Shown here: one piece after another, positions 1-11,329 of the stretch
Layout of the letters: every line of letters begins with the position of its first letter
Position numbering within the stretch: position 1 is the first letter of the stretch
Assembly: GCF_000611645.1 (NCBI RefSeq)
Contig: NW_014013599.1
Span: 30,025 to 60,879 of the forward strand
Length of the DNA stretch: 30,855 bases
Source: Monoraphidium neglectum
Lineage: Eukaryota > Chlorophyta > Chlorophyceae > Sphaeropleales > Selenastraceae
Direction: 5' to 3'
Program-made: the position numbers and the translations under genes
The notes under the pieces: generated by a model
Database searches by the model: none
The model's input: the letters and a program-made list of their open reading frames with translations, nothing else
Told to the model about the DNA's origin: nothing

Positions 1-15
1 GGGGGGGGGGGGGGG
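1..15. repeat. Poly-G run at the window start
   Basis: Fifteen consecutive G at the very first bases. It may be a genuine homopolymer near a gap or a sequencing/assembly artefact; nothing else marks it as functional. Confidence 0.6.
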
Positions 16-140
16 AGATGCGCAGGAGGGTCACGAGGGAGACTGCGTGTGTGTAAAGTGTGAGCGGCAACAAAGCTAGGCGTGTACGCTCTGTGACCCT
101 GGGTTGCGGCAAGGCTGAGAGCATTGACCGCCTCACAGCT

Positions 141-2080
141 TCACCACCGCAAGAGGACTGTACTGCAGGCCACCATGAGGGCCACCCCAGGGTTGGCTGG
201 TGCCGGGCTCATGCAAGGTGATCGCCTCACCAGTGGCGCGGCAGGTGCTTCTGGAGGATGACTGAGCCCAGCTGGGCCGCATACCTGAAGCGCACACGAG
301 GCAGGCAGTAAACACGGGGTGTTGGAGGGTCCGGGAGGGCCTGGCGTGCAAAGCCATGGCCGTATCGCATCCCTCAAGCAACCGGGGCCGTGCTGTTTGC
401 CGTGCTGCCCCCACCTGCAGGGAACCAGCATTCCCAGCAGCGCTAAGGGGGGCTCCCAGATTCATGCCAGCGCCGCGCTCACGTGTCAACGGGCACCGCC
501 TTTGACAGCCGCTTGGCCATGACCCGCTCCAGCACGGCCAGCCAGCCGCCCCACAGCCCACCCGTCGTCAACGCGGCGTTGGACTGTGCCGCAAGCGCCA
601 AGACAGCAGCGGGCAGTCCAGGTTGGTGCAGGGGGAAGGAGACAGGGGCACCGCTGTCCCATTCGGTTGCAGTGCAAAGCTGTGGCTGCACATCTGGTTG
701 CACGCAACGGCCGGTGTGCGCCCACTAATGGATGCTCACGCCCTGTTCAAATACAAGGACATGCGCGGCGCAATTGCGCTGAAGCAGAGGCCGACCCAAT
801 CCTGCCGCACCTTTGCTGTCTCCCGCGCCTTTGTATCGATGAACCCGGGCGACACCAGCATGACCTGCACACCAAACGGCCCCAGCTCTATCCTCAGGGC
901 GCCGCTCAGGCGCTGCACCGCGGCCTTGGTGGCGCTGAGGAGAGGCAGGGAGGGGGCGGCACCGATGAACGGAGGGCGTGGGATGACTAGGTTGTGCGGG
1001 CGCCAGGCGGCTGGCTACGTTGCAGGGCGGCGCGCTGCCCCTTGGCGCTCGCAAGATCAGACAGAGCAGCGGGTGGAACCAACAGCTTTGGCGGCCAGGG
1101 GCACAGCAGCAGCAGCGCAGGCCCTCATCTACATCTGCATGCAGCAAACACGCACACCCGCACGCACGCACGCGCGCACACACGCACACACACACACTCA
1201 CACCTGTAGACGCCCCTGAGCGGGACGGGCTGCAGCCCCGTAAGCGACCCGATGTTGACAATCTTGCCGGAGCCCTGGGCCACCATCTGGCGGTGCACAG
1301 CCTGGCACATCTGCAAGGACGGGGGAAAAGGGGGGTGTGTGGTGCACCATTGCTGCTGCCAGCTGCGGCCGTCGATGCAGCTACGCAAGGCAGTTTGGAG
1401 AAGGCAGACAAGGTGCCTTGCATCAATCGGCGTCATGCTTGCGAGGTTTGATCCCTACTCAGGGTGGCCACGAATTTGAATCGTTACCCTCCATGCTTTG
1501 CCCTTGCAGCACCCCCACCTGCAGCAGCCCAAACACGTTGGTGTCGAAGATGGTGCGGGCAGTGTCTATTGGCACCTCACAGGTGGGGCCGAGCGTGACG
1601 ACCCCTGTCCGACGCGGCAACAGGAGGAAGTGCGCGATGGCGTAAGCGCAAATTGCGGCGGCTCGAAAGCCCGCTTGTGCAAACAGTTGGTTAGAACGCC
1701 CGCCTGCTGCTGGTCAATGGTGCTGCGCCCCTACCCTGCTGCCTCCTCTTGCGGGCAAGCCAAGGCGTGCCTGCTGGCCTTGGCCCTGCAGGCCCCTGTT
1801 TACAAAGCAATGGCCGTTCCAGGTTCCCACCCGCATTGTTCACGAGAATGTCTAGCCGCCCAGCCGCCTCTATCACATCCTCCACCGCCTGCTGGCACGA
1901 CTCTGGCCGCTGCACATCCAGCTTGAGAACAGGGATGCCGCGCTCCTCCAACCCTGCTGCAGCCTCGGGACGCCGTGCGGTTGCAAAGACACGGCAACCG
2001 CGGCCATGCAGGTAACAACAGAGCGCATGCCCGATGCCGCCTTCGGTACAGCCGGTAATGAGAACGACGGGGCCCGCCAT
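141..2080 (-). CDS. NADPH-dependent 1-acyldihydroxyacetone phosphate reductase-like SDR (7 exons)
   Basis: Classical short-chain dehydrogenase/reductase. The exons, in order of translation, are 1831-2080, 1519-1604, 1204-1310, 740-934, 483-653, 231-284 and tentatively 141-162, giving about 294 residues. Visible motifs are the cofactor-binding TGCTEGGIG at residues 9-17, NNAG at 81-84 (split by intron 1), the catalytic Ser about 134 in NIGSLTG, and Y147/K151 in VYSATK. That last motif is split by intron 3 (TAC AG|gtgtga ... ctcag|C GCC ACC AAG). The GGIGHAL, FDTNVFG and PVDTYAAQL segments resemble plant 1-acyl-DHAP reductases (ether/glycerolipid precursor reduction, ER or lipid-droplet associated in known members). 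By family knowledge it reduces a keto group with NADPH; the substrate is inferred. The acceptor of exon 5 (653) was chosen because it keeps phase, and the last 22-bp exon is the weakest part. The gene is divergent from the UDP-glucose dehydratase gene. Confidence 0.85.
1141..1203. repeat. CA/CG-rich microsatellite in an SDR-gene intron
   Basis: Alternating cacg/caca units lie directly next to the donor of the third intron of the SDR gene (sense strand GT-rich, beginning gtgtgagtgtgtg). The tract runs right up to the splice donor, so donor slippage is conceivable. Confidence 0.85.
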
Positions 2081-2548
2081 GGTCAGATGCACACGTGGGC
2101 ACTCGCCACCACGCCGAGCTCTGCGCCGCGAGCCTACGACTGCCCGCCCTTGCAGACGAGTAAGCTTGCCACTGATCAGGGTTAGCAACTCAAACAAGGC
2201 AAGACACGAAAAGTGGGCACTGCCCTGGATCCAACACAGTGTGCCCTCGAGACACTGAAGAGATCGCTCTTCTTCCACTGTGTACAATAACCTTCGGTAT
2301 CACGTAGTACCTCCGTGACATTTCACACCTTGAATTCGCCATAGAGGGGGCCGAGAACATCAACCACGCAGGTCGGGCAGCTTCCACGGCCAGTTCAACG
2401 ACATTCGCTCGCGGTACTGTCAGCCATACTGGTGATGACATTTGTTTGATTCACTTCAAGCCGAAGATTATTTAGTCCTGGTGATAGACGGGTCTCGCGC
2501 AGGCCGGTCCCCTCCTTTTCGAAGTGTTCGCAGCTGATCTCGACCCGG
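2081..2548. promoter_or_regulatory. Shared intergenic region between divergent SDR and UDP-glucose dehydratase genes
   Basis: This 468-bp gap separates two start codons pointing away from each other, so it must hold both 5' UTRs and the two promoters, or one bidirectional promoter. It is less GC-rich than the flanking exons. I see no convincing TATA box, no long repeat and no extra conserved coding segment in it. Confidence 0.4.
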
Positions 2549-5500
2549 ATGGCTACCGAAGAGGTGCGTCGACAGCTTCTGCTGGTATACGCTGCAGTAG
2601 TGGCCCCTCTCGCCCGCTTGCCAAGGCTCCCTGGGTGGCCGGCGCTTCCACCTGACAGGAACCGCGCGCAGCTGGCCACCACTTATGGACCACGCGACAG
2701 ATTTGTGTGCTTGCCATCGTCTCTTCCGCGCTGCCGATATGCTGAGCGCGCTTCACGCGCGCCGCCCCGCTTCCCCGGTTCTGCTGCTGCTGCTCTCCGA
2801 ACGCTGCGCAACACACCGGACCTTGCCGTTCCTTTCGCAGGCATACTCGCCCACGAGCATCCTGATCACAGGCGGATGCGGCTTTATCGCATCCCATGTG
2901 GTACTGCTGCTGGCCAAGAAGTACCCAGACTACAAGGCAAGTCCCTCCTTAGGTCGGGGCCAACCAACTTTTGGGTGCACGGTTGCTGCGGCCTGAGCTG
3001 CGATACACACGGTTACTAGCTTCTACCTTTGCCAACCATCATTAAAAAGCTGCTACCATTGATAACCGTCATCGCTTCCTTTGCGGACAAACGCCGTTTG
3101 CTTTATGACTGCAGATTATTGTCATGGACAAGATGGACTACTGCGCGTCGCTGCGCAACATTGAGGGGGCGCTGGAGTCCAGCCCGAATGTCAAGGTGGG
3201 TGAGGGGAGCAATCGGCTCCACTCTGGGGTCCTGCTTGCTGAATGCGACATGAACCTGTCTGCATTGACAGCGGCAGCAAGCTTGCTGCCGCCATCAATG
3301 TTCACGCATCATGCGACTGCATGCAAGCACCAACGCAGCTGTGCTGTCATGGCTGCGCTGATGGAGGGGCGCAAGGCTTTTGCCGGATCGCATGCTGCGA
3401 GCTCCAGGAGGGAGGATGGTGCGTGCAAGTGAGCCTGCATGCCCACCCGTTTAGCCTGTGCGAGCGCCCCATGCTGCCTGCATTTCACACCAACGCTGGC
3501 AGTTTGTGAAGGGCGACATTCAAAGCATGGACCTGCTCACCTTTGTGCTGTCGGCCGAGAAGGTCGACACCATCATGCACTTCGCGGCGCAGGCGAGCAG
3601 GGCCTGGGGAAGACGGGGGGCTTGGGCGGTATCATGATGCATGCACCGCACAAGGCGCTGGGTTTGCTGGCTGGGACGTACGAGCTGCATGCTGCGCACC
3701 TCACATCAGCAGCAGTCGCAGTCGCCATTCCCTTGCACCTGATGCTTCACGCCCAAACACATGCTTGCCTGTGGACAGACGCATGTGGACAACAGTTTTG
3801 GTAACTCACTGGTGAGCAACTGCGGTCCTGAGTGTGCTGCACGAGGCGGACGGTGCTGAGTATGGTGTCCTCCTGGCTGGTGGGTTCTGCCGCAATCTCC
3901 TAGCAGCTTGGCAGACACTGCAACCACCCTCATGACTGTGTGCAGGCATTCACCATGAACAACACCTACGGCACCCATGTGCTGCTCGAGGCCGCGCGCA
4001 AGGCGGGCACCATCAGACGGTTCATCAACGTTTCCACAGACGAAGTGAGCGTTTCGGGGTTGGGGCCATGCGAGCGTGGCCGTAGGCGTGTATGCCAGCA
4101 TCGGCTGTCGACCCGGCAGGCTTCCATTGGTGCGGCTCAGCCTGCAGTGGCTGTAGTTTGCCAAGCATGGATTGTGGGGCTGCGCTGACACGCACGTGTG
4201 GGGCCTACCCCGTGCTCCGCGCTACTGCAGGTGTATGGCGAGACCAGCCTGGGCAAGGATGAGGGTGAGCCGCAGCTTTGACGCCGTGCTGGGACGGAGG
4301 TGTTTGGGGTCTGCTCCTTGATGCAGCCTGCGGACAACGCACGCTCAAGGTTCATTGCAGCGGAAGCCGGAGAAGACGGAGCGCAGCGGCTTCCGATTGC
4401 GGCGGCGGGCAGCAGCTGGCGCAGGCAGTGGTGGCGTGGTTGTACGGCCTTCCCCGTCTGCAGGCCGCCTCCAGACCCCTCACCCTTCTCACCACTGCGG
4501 CTTGGCTCCCTCTGATCTGACACCTTAGGTCTGCAGGAGCACAGCATGCTGGATCCCACCAACCCCTACTCTGCGGCCAAGGCCGGCGCTGAGATGATGT
4601 GCAAGGCCTACCAGACCAGGTCGGGAGGAGCTGTCGCTGCTGGCCAGGCCTGAGTTGCATGGGCTGTTACTTGCCACTTGTCACCAGCAATTCTGGGGCG
4701 CTGATCCCATTCAGCTTCCGTCTTTTGAAGTTTTGCCCTCATTGCCGATTCGCTGGCAATGTCATCATCACACGTTTTCGGCCGCTCCCACTGAACCGTG
4801 ATTCTCATCCAAATCCCCCTCACCAACAGCTACAAGCTGCCCGTCATCATCACGCGCGGCAACAACGTCTACGGCCCCCACCAGTTCCCCGAGAAGATGA
4901 TCCCGAAGTTTGTCATCCGTGCCAGCCGCGGCGCCGACCTGCCCATCCACGGCGACGGGGAGGCGGTGCGGTCCTACCTGTTTGTGGAGGACGTGGCGCG
5001 CGCCTTTGACGCGGTGCTGCACAAGGTGGGGGCCGGTGCCCTGATCATGGGCAGCTGGTGGCCAACCCTTGCTGGGCAGGCAGGCTGTGGGGGCTGATTG
5101 GGTTCGAGTTGGGAGGACGGGGCGGCCTGTTTGTCAACGAGCTGGTCGCCGCGAAGGTGCAAGAGTTGGGTGTTGACAGTAAGCGTTCCTGCCATGCTGC
5201 ATGCTGCCAGTAATTTGCCCGGGCCTGATCAAACCTCGCGTTCCTGCGCACCCTGCCCCCCTGGTTTCAATCGGAACCCCTTCATCCCTTTCTTCAGGGT
5301 GTCACTGGTGAGGTCTACAACATCGGCACTGACAAGGAGCGCACCGTGCTCGAGGTGAGGGCCTGGGCTGTCAGCAGCTGAACACGCTTGAGGCGAGTGG
5401 AGGCACGAGAGGCAGCAGCCAAGCCGTTCTGCGGCTCTTTGAGGCTTTGTTTTGGGTGGCGCCCAGACCACGTCCCTGCCTAGCCGCACTCGCCCCGCCC

Positions 5501-6374
5501 CCCTTTCTCAACCCTCGCCCCTACCTCCCATCCTGTCCACATTTCACCCCGCCCCACCCCGCCACACCCCGCGACAACCAGGTGGCTCACGACATTGCCA
5601 AGGCCTTCAATTTGAGCTCCAGCAAGGTGGTCCATGTAAAGGACCGCGCATTCAATGACAGGTGGGGCCAAGCTAGCTGCTGCTCGCACATGTCTCTAGC
5701 AGACAGGTGGCAGGACAGGCGGCATTGCCTCTTGTGAATACAGGGGCGGCCATTGTGACGCATTTCCTGACATCGATTGGAGCGCTTGCAGTCTGGAGTC
5801 TGCGCATGTAGAAAACACCGCACACCGCACCTTTGTTTCGCTTTCCTCACTTGCAGGCGCTACTACATTGGCAGCGACAAGCTGGGCGCTCTGGGCTGGA
5901 AGGAGACCACCAGCTGGGAGGAGGGCCTCAAGAGGTGAGGGCGGGGCGCCGTCCTTGGCGTTGGCCGGGCCAGCGCTGGCGTGTTTCCAGCATTCGTGTG
6001 CACTGACCCGGCACGGAGCTTCAGCTACTGCTTTATTTGTGCAGGACATGTGCACCTCACCTAAATCCGTTGCTGCCCCTTGGACCTAATGTAAGCTTAA
6101 TGCGGGCCCCTCTTCATTCTTGGTCCAGCCCAAGGTCCAGCCCCATGCGATCCAACATCACGCAATGTCCCACTGCCATTCCTCATCCCAACCCATCCCC
6201 CCAACCCACCCCACCTCGACCGCCATCCTCGCCCCTGCCCCCAGGACCATCGACTGGTACCTCAACACCAGCTGCGAGGAGTACTGGCAGGGCGATTTGG
6301 AGGCGGCCCTGAGGCCCCACCCCCTGCTGGTCGGCACCAGCCTCACGGGCGACCCCTCCAAGCTCGTCATGTAG
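2549..6374 (+). CDS. UDP-glucose 4,6-dehydratase, single-domain (13 exons)
   Basis: The first enzyme of UDP-rhamnose synthesis: it converts UDP-glucose to UDP-4-keto-6-deoxyglucose with bound NAD+. The exons are 2549-2563, 2841-2936, 3115-3195, 3503-3592, 3779-3811, 3946-4044, 4231-4264, 4529-4619, 4830-5025, 5298-5354, 5582-5661, 5857-5934 and 6245-6374 (1080 nt, 359 residues). The Rossmann motif GGCGFIA is at 16-22, the HFAAQTHVDNSFGNS block lies around 90-104, catalytic TDE is at 136-138, and YSAAK gives Tyr163/Lys167. RGNNVYGP, HGDG and YNIGT follow in family order. It matches the N-terminal half of plant RHM proteins but stops where RHM would continue into the epimerase/reductase domain, so a separate enzyme must finish UDP-rhamnose. 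The start is a 15-bp exon (MATEE) ending at a GAG|gtgcgt donor. Introns 2 and 4 use GC donors (AAG|gcaagt, CAG|gcgagc), and exon 5 is only 33 bp. Confidence 0.93.
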
Positions 6375-7081
6375 GCAATACTGCAGGGCGGCAAAGAGAC
6401 GCACCTCGATGCTGTGGCCCTGGAGTTTTCCTTCAGGGCGCCTTTGAGGCGGGCCTGCGCGTGCCTGCGGTGCTTGGGGCCGCTGCAGCTGCTGACTGGT
6501 TGGCTGTGGGGAGTCACAGCACGGAGTGGACACTGCCCCCTGCTGCGCCAGCGCGGGTTGCGGTGTAGAGTTCGGCGTTACCAGATTGCGACACAAGGCG
6601 CTGCGCATGGGCACATGAATTTGCAGCGCTGTCGCAGCATTTGCATGTGAACTGTTCCTGCGATCTGGGCGCACTGTGAGCAAAGCGGAATACTTGTGGC
6701 CCTGCATTCTCCCCTTTTTTCGTGACCCTCACCTTGCCTGCACGCTCACAAACTCATATATCTGGGACCCCCTGCGACCAAGACTTATGACTGTTTATCA
6801 CGCATCTAATTCCAGTAAATGCACAAGCAGGGCTGCTGATTCTGAGACTTTTGCAGAATCACATGGGTTCCGGCCACAAACCTCCAATCAATGAGAATGT
6901 GCGCAACACGCTAACGGCCTCCAGGGTTTGAGTTACAAAAGGTTTTCATCCAGCACAGGCAGGTTTTAGACTGCACCGTTGTGTCAGGCGCTGCAGTGAT
7001 GTTACTCAAAAGGGTTCACCGGTACGCTTCAGCGCGTGTTGGGCATCGCAGCCAACCTGCAGTTGCTGCCCACAACCTAAG
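6375..7081. other. Convergent intergenic region, no gene seen
   Basis: This stretch holds the two 3' UTRs of the convergent UDP-glucose dehydratase and MACPF genes. The GC content falls toward the middle. No frame here shows family resemblance. A TGTAA motif on the minus strand lies near 6933-6937; I found no TGTAA for the plus-strand gene. Confidence 0.5.
6933..6937 (-). terminator. Possible poly(A) signal TGTAA for the MACPF-like gene
   Basis: TGTAA on the minus strand, about 145 nt beyond the stop codon at 7082. TGTAA is the common polyadenylation signal of chlorophyte algae. The motif is short, so a chance match is possible. Confidence 0.4.
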
Positions 7082-10000
7082 CTATAGCCTCTCCACCACC
7101 AGCCGCTCCCACTCGCCCCTGTTGGCGTTACTCCACGTCGCCGGCCGCGGCAATTTGTGGTAGCCGTCCACCTTGTAGTCGTCTGTGGCCTGCAGGCGGT
7201 TGCCCCAGCGCTCACAGCGGATGGTGACGGGGTCCCCGTCCTTGAACAGCCTATCGCGCAGCCAGCCCATCTCCTTGGTCCACACGCCGCTGCCGTCCTC
7301 CTCGTTGTGCAGGACGAGCTTCTGCTCCCCGTTGTGCAGGATGCGCAGGTGCCCGTCGCTGGTGTCGATCGCCCAGCCATTGCTGATCTTCTCTGCGGGG
7401 GCGTAAACGGCGCCGCCGCGAGGCAGACTAGCGTGGGCACAACAAACAGCAGGCACGTGCACATGGCACCCAGCTGCCTAGTGCAGACACCGATGCACGC
7501 AGCTCTGCTGGCATGCATTTTCAAGAAGCTGCATGGCTGCCCTTTTTGGTCCGAACTCGCACTCAGACCCCAAACCATTTTGCAACATCCCGCAGCCCGC
7601 ACTCACTGGGAATCCGCGGTGCAGGGGTGCCCAGCGGCGGCAGCGCCGCCTCCAGGGCCGCCTCCAGCTCCTGGGCAGCCCCCCACAGCTCACACACCAG
7701 GGCCCGGCCCAGGCGCCAGGCGCCCTCGTCTTCGGGGCGCACCGCGGCGGCGTCGTCCTGCTGGTAGGTGATGAGGTAGGCCTCCAGGCCCCTGAGGTTG
7801 CGGCGCACCTGAGGGTCAGGGGCACACGGATTTGCACAGGTTTGTGGGGTGGCTGGAGGGTGGGGAACTGGGTCGAGCCCGCTCTGGGTGGAATTTCGGG
7901 TAGCTGCTGTCAGCAGCAGCTTGGTGTGGCTGGGACGAGTCAAAGGGTGACCGCAGTCCAGAGGGTGGGGCGGGTGGGTATGCATATCAAAGCAGACAGA
8001 TCGGCCAAGTAGCACCCTCGCCTGCGTCGCCCGTCACAGAGAACCATGGCCCTGACAACAGCGCCCCGCGGGCAAAGGTCTGTGCACAGCAGGGGGGGGC
8101 ACTCACACCTCCTGCACGCCGTCCAGGACGAGCCTGCGCTTGAACAGCTTGCGGGCTGTTTCTGCCCTGTCGCGGATGGCGGCCAAAGAGGGGTCAGCCT
8201 CGTCCCTCAGCAGCCTGCAGAGGTAGTCATTCTTGGAAACTGGCGCCGGTCAAAGGAGAAGGGACAGGGGAGGAGTTGAGGTGACGCCAACAAGCGATGC
8301 ATGCACACATGCAGAATCTAGATCCGGTATACACACGCAAACCTAAGGTTACAGCGGACAGGAACGGCGCTGTCGGAGCCCAGGCTGCGTGCACGGCCCC
8401 CGCGACAATTGATGAGCTCCCCCTGATGATGACTTGGGTCTGTATTGAGACAGCTTGCTCACATTCGGCGCTGAGGGCCGCGATGATGGCGCCGTAGTTT
8501 GCGTCCTGCAATAAATCATCATCCCAGGTAGATATGCAGGCGTTTCAGCCTCGAATGAGGGGCTGTTGATTGGCGTTGTGCACCAGGCAGCCAGCTATGC
8601 ACACACCGCTGTCAGCTGCCAGAGGAAGACACGACCACCAAATAAAAGGCAGCAAGCGCATTGCCGGCTCGTGCACACCAATCGTGCTCATCAGCAAGGA
8701 GCCCCATGCTACCCTTGCGCGGCTGCTGGGCACCTTCATGGGGCCGACCCAGGTATCAGGCTGCCCCCTGGCGGCGTAGTAGGCCGCCCGCGCGGCGCGG
8801 TATGCGTCGATATCCTCATAGCGCCGCAGGACTGCCTCCAGCTTGCCGGCTTGGGTGTAGTCAAACTTGCCGCAGCCCTCGATGAGGTCGCCCAGGCTGC
8901 AGGCTAGCTTTGGCGGGTAGTTGGGTGACCAGCCTGTGCAGGAGTACTCGGCGCCGAAGCTGGTGACTGTCTGGGTGGAGTCGACCTTGCTAACCAACTC
9001 CTCCTTGGCCTCGGCGCTTGCAAACGCGGCTTTGAATCCGGCCTGCATGTCGCCGATGTGCAGGCGCGCAGCCTCGGTGCTGGAGAACTCCACCGTGAAG
9101 CTGCCCAGAAACTGCCCGCCTGCAGCCAGATGAAGATGGCGCATGTTGCAAGGAGAGCTGTGAGCAGGTGTGTCGTCACCGACGCGCATGTCTATGGAAA
9201 CTGTTGGTGAAAAGCCAATCCGTATTCATTCAGGACGCACGGCTGTCCAGGTTGATATCCAAAAAGATCCTACCGAATGGCACCCTCTTCATGCATGCGC
9301 TTACCCTTGGTGTAGCCGCACACAAAGTGGGAACCAAACTTGGCGTGGAAAGACTCGGGGCCCTCCTCCTCCAGCAGCACCTGCGCAGAGGGCGCCAGCT
9401 GCACCTGCTGGTTGGTGTCTGAGGGGTTGATCATGACAATCTGCTCAGATGAGCACACCATGCTGACAACGCCGGTGACGCGCTTGGTGCTGAGCTCCAT
9501 GTTGTCGGCTGCCCTGAAGGCGGGTCCTGCGTTGGCAGCCCAGCCCTGAACGCTCATGGCACCACCTTGGAAGTGTTGAGCGAGGGTCGTGAGCGCGGGA
9601 CAAAGCGTGTATTTGTGGTGTCGTCGTGAGTGAGGAAGGAAACGAGGACACCGACCTGGCTGGGAAACAAAACAAGCCAGGAGCTGGCCAATGCACACAT
9701 TGCAGGGGGGCTTGCGGTTTGGTGGGCTTGGTGCGCACAAAAATTTTATACACCCTTGTGTCACAGCAGAGATTTCCTATTTGATATGGCATGGACGGCA
9801 TCTGAACAGATTCCAAGTGGGGCACGCTGCTGACACGACCTCTGCAGCCGTTGGTCACATCAACTTGCCAGCCGTCACAACCCGATTTCCCCAGGCCCTG
9901 GTTGTCACTCGCCTGCGCTCAAGGCGTCGCTGAACGCCGAGCCCCCTGTCAACACCTCGATCAACGCGTGCGGCTGCGCTGTCCAGCCAGGCTCCTGATC

Positions 10001-10765
10001 CAGGAGCTTGAACTGCACGGCGCTGGCCGCCTGCTCCCCCGTCTCACGATGGAAGCCCAGGCCCAGGCTCAGGTCAGCCCAGGGCGTGCGGCAGCCGGCG
10101 CTGGAGATCCCGCCAACCAGGTCAACCCTGGCAGGCGGATCAGCATTGAAAGAGCTGGGGCAGTCGTGGTTGATGACTTTGGAGCTGTCGACAGAGCTTG
10201 CCATCTCCTGCATGCAAACAATTGTAATTGATGGCAGTCATGGATGAATGTGCAAGCGCGTTCGTGCGTGTGTGCGTGGGTATGTACGCGCGCCACGCAC
10301 GTATGTGTGTGGTGGGGGGGCACACTGTTGTTCAAGCGAGAAGAACGGGCTGCATTGACGCCCACGGCTGTGTAGATTACTGTCCCAGATTTCCTGGCGA
10401 TGCACTCACCACGTGAAACACGGGACGATGGGAGGCGCGGATGGTGACGACAGACAGGGTCTCCTGGCTCTTCAAGAAGGCGGCCTGCACATCAGCAGGG
10501 GTCAGCTGGGGCGGTGCACAGAAGGCAAGGATGACACGGGCTGCAGTCACACGCTGCCCCTCGTCGTACATCTGTAGCTGCAGCAGGGCGGCCGAACCGC
10601 CCTCGATGCTGGCCTCAAACTTGATCGTGGTTGTCCTGAAGAGAGTGTCACCTGCAACGAGCGAGAGTGGATGGAAAGGATCTGTGGTGACGGATGGGCA
10701 TAGGGAGATTGCTGGCCCTTTTGTGTGTGCGCGCGCGTGCGTGCGTGCGTGCGTGCGTGCGTGCA

Positions 10766-10830
<65 letters not shown>

Positions 10831-11300
10831 ATGCGTGCGCGTGTGCGGCAAGAGCGCTGCCATGTAGCGAGCTAGATAAGCACCGACATCCGCCTCCTGC
10901 GTGACCGGTATCGATCCTGACAGGGTACAGCATGCCACGACTTCATGCGCGCCGCTTGCCAATATGTGTGATGGAACTCACCAACGCAGGGCCTCGCCGC
11001 CTCCCACAGGTCGCGCTGGTGCGCTGCGCCCGCCCAGGAATCGGCCAGCCGGCGCCCATAAGCGATGCAGCGGTCTGCCCCCTCCCAGCCAAGGATGGTG
11101 GCCTGCAGGTCCTGTCTCTGAGGGTAAGAGAAGTCAATCAGCTCAACCATGCGCCGAAACGCAATTCGCTCCTGCCTGCCTCGCAGCCTCGTGACAATGT
11201 CCGGCATGTTGGCGGCCCCAACAGCGCCGGCAACACTCGCGGCGCCTGTGGTGCCACGGCTGGAGCCGAGCCCCCAGATGGCAGTGGTGAGAGCGCTCAT
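7082..11300 (-). CDS. MACPF (perforin-like) domain protein (9 coding exons)
   Basis: The exons, in order of translation, are 10982-11300, 10410-10651, 9913-10207, 9305-9565, 8734-9119, 8463-8505, 8109-8239, 7607-7808 and 7082-7392 (2190 nt, 729 residues); every junction keeps phase. Residues 362-374 read FGSHFVCGYTKGG, which closely fits the MACPF signature [YWF]-G-[TS]-H-[FY]-x6-G-G; the intron after 9305 splits the first Gly codon. The following segment (GQFLGSFTVEF, then an amphipathic helix rich in Ala and Glu) is what a perforin TMH region usually looks like. Residues 1-190 and the helical segment around 500-600 are unrecognised. The last ~100 residues (WAIDTSDG to the end) look all-beta, rich in Trp and charged residues. 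No signal peptide is evident, so an intracellular or non-classically released protein is likely. Family members form membrane pores or act in cell development; the role here is inferred only. Intron 3 has a GC donor (CAG|gcgagt). Confidence 0.75.
10258..10316. repeat. Degenerate GT-rich tract in a MACPF-gene intron
   Basis: A purine/pyrimidine-alternating stretch (gtgcgtgtgtgcgtggg and similar) lies in the intron between the exons at 10410-10651 and 9913-10207. It is imperfect and shorter than the tract in the preceding intron. Confidence 0.7.
10652..10981. repeat. Long (GT)n microsatellite with (GTGC)n flank in a MACPF-gene intron
   Basis: Within the first coding intron a tract of about 30 GT units (10769-10829) follows several GTGC units (about 10736-10764). 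On the gene's sense strand it reads (AC)n. Apparent His/Thr- or Val/Cys-repeat reading frames across it are artefacts of the dinucleotide repeat. Confidence 0.9.
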
Positions 11301-11329
11301 GCTTGACAGTCCTGTGGAGAAGTGGGGAA

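Noticed and set aside
725..1426. Minus-strand open frame of 233 codons with Cys/Val repeats
   Set aside because: It reads through the (GT)n intron of the SDR gene in the wrong frame; the true coding parts are the separate exons 740-934 and 1204-1310.
1446..1475. tRNA T-loop-like word (ggtttgatccc)
   Set aside because: No acceptor stem, anticodon arm or A box can be paired around it.
3124..3432. Separate short plus-strand gene starting MDKMDYC
   Set aside because: This is the third exon of the dehydratase (IIVMDKMDYC) reading on into its intron.
10736..10829. Possible CRISPR-like or satellite array
   Set aside because: It is a simple dinucleotide/tetranucleotide repeat without spacers.
10648..10962. 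His/Thr-repeat proteins on both strands
   Set aside because: Translation of a pure GT/CA microsatellite inside an intron.
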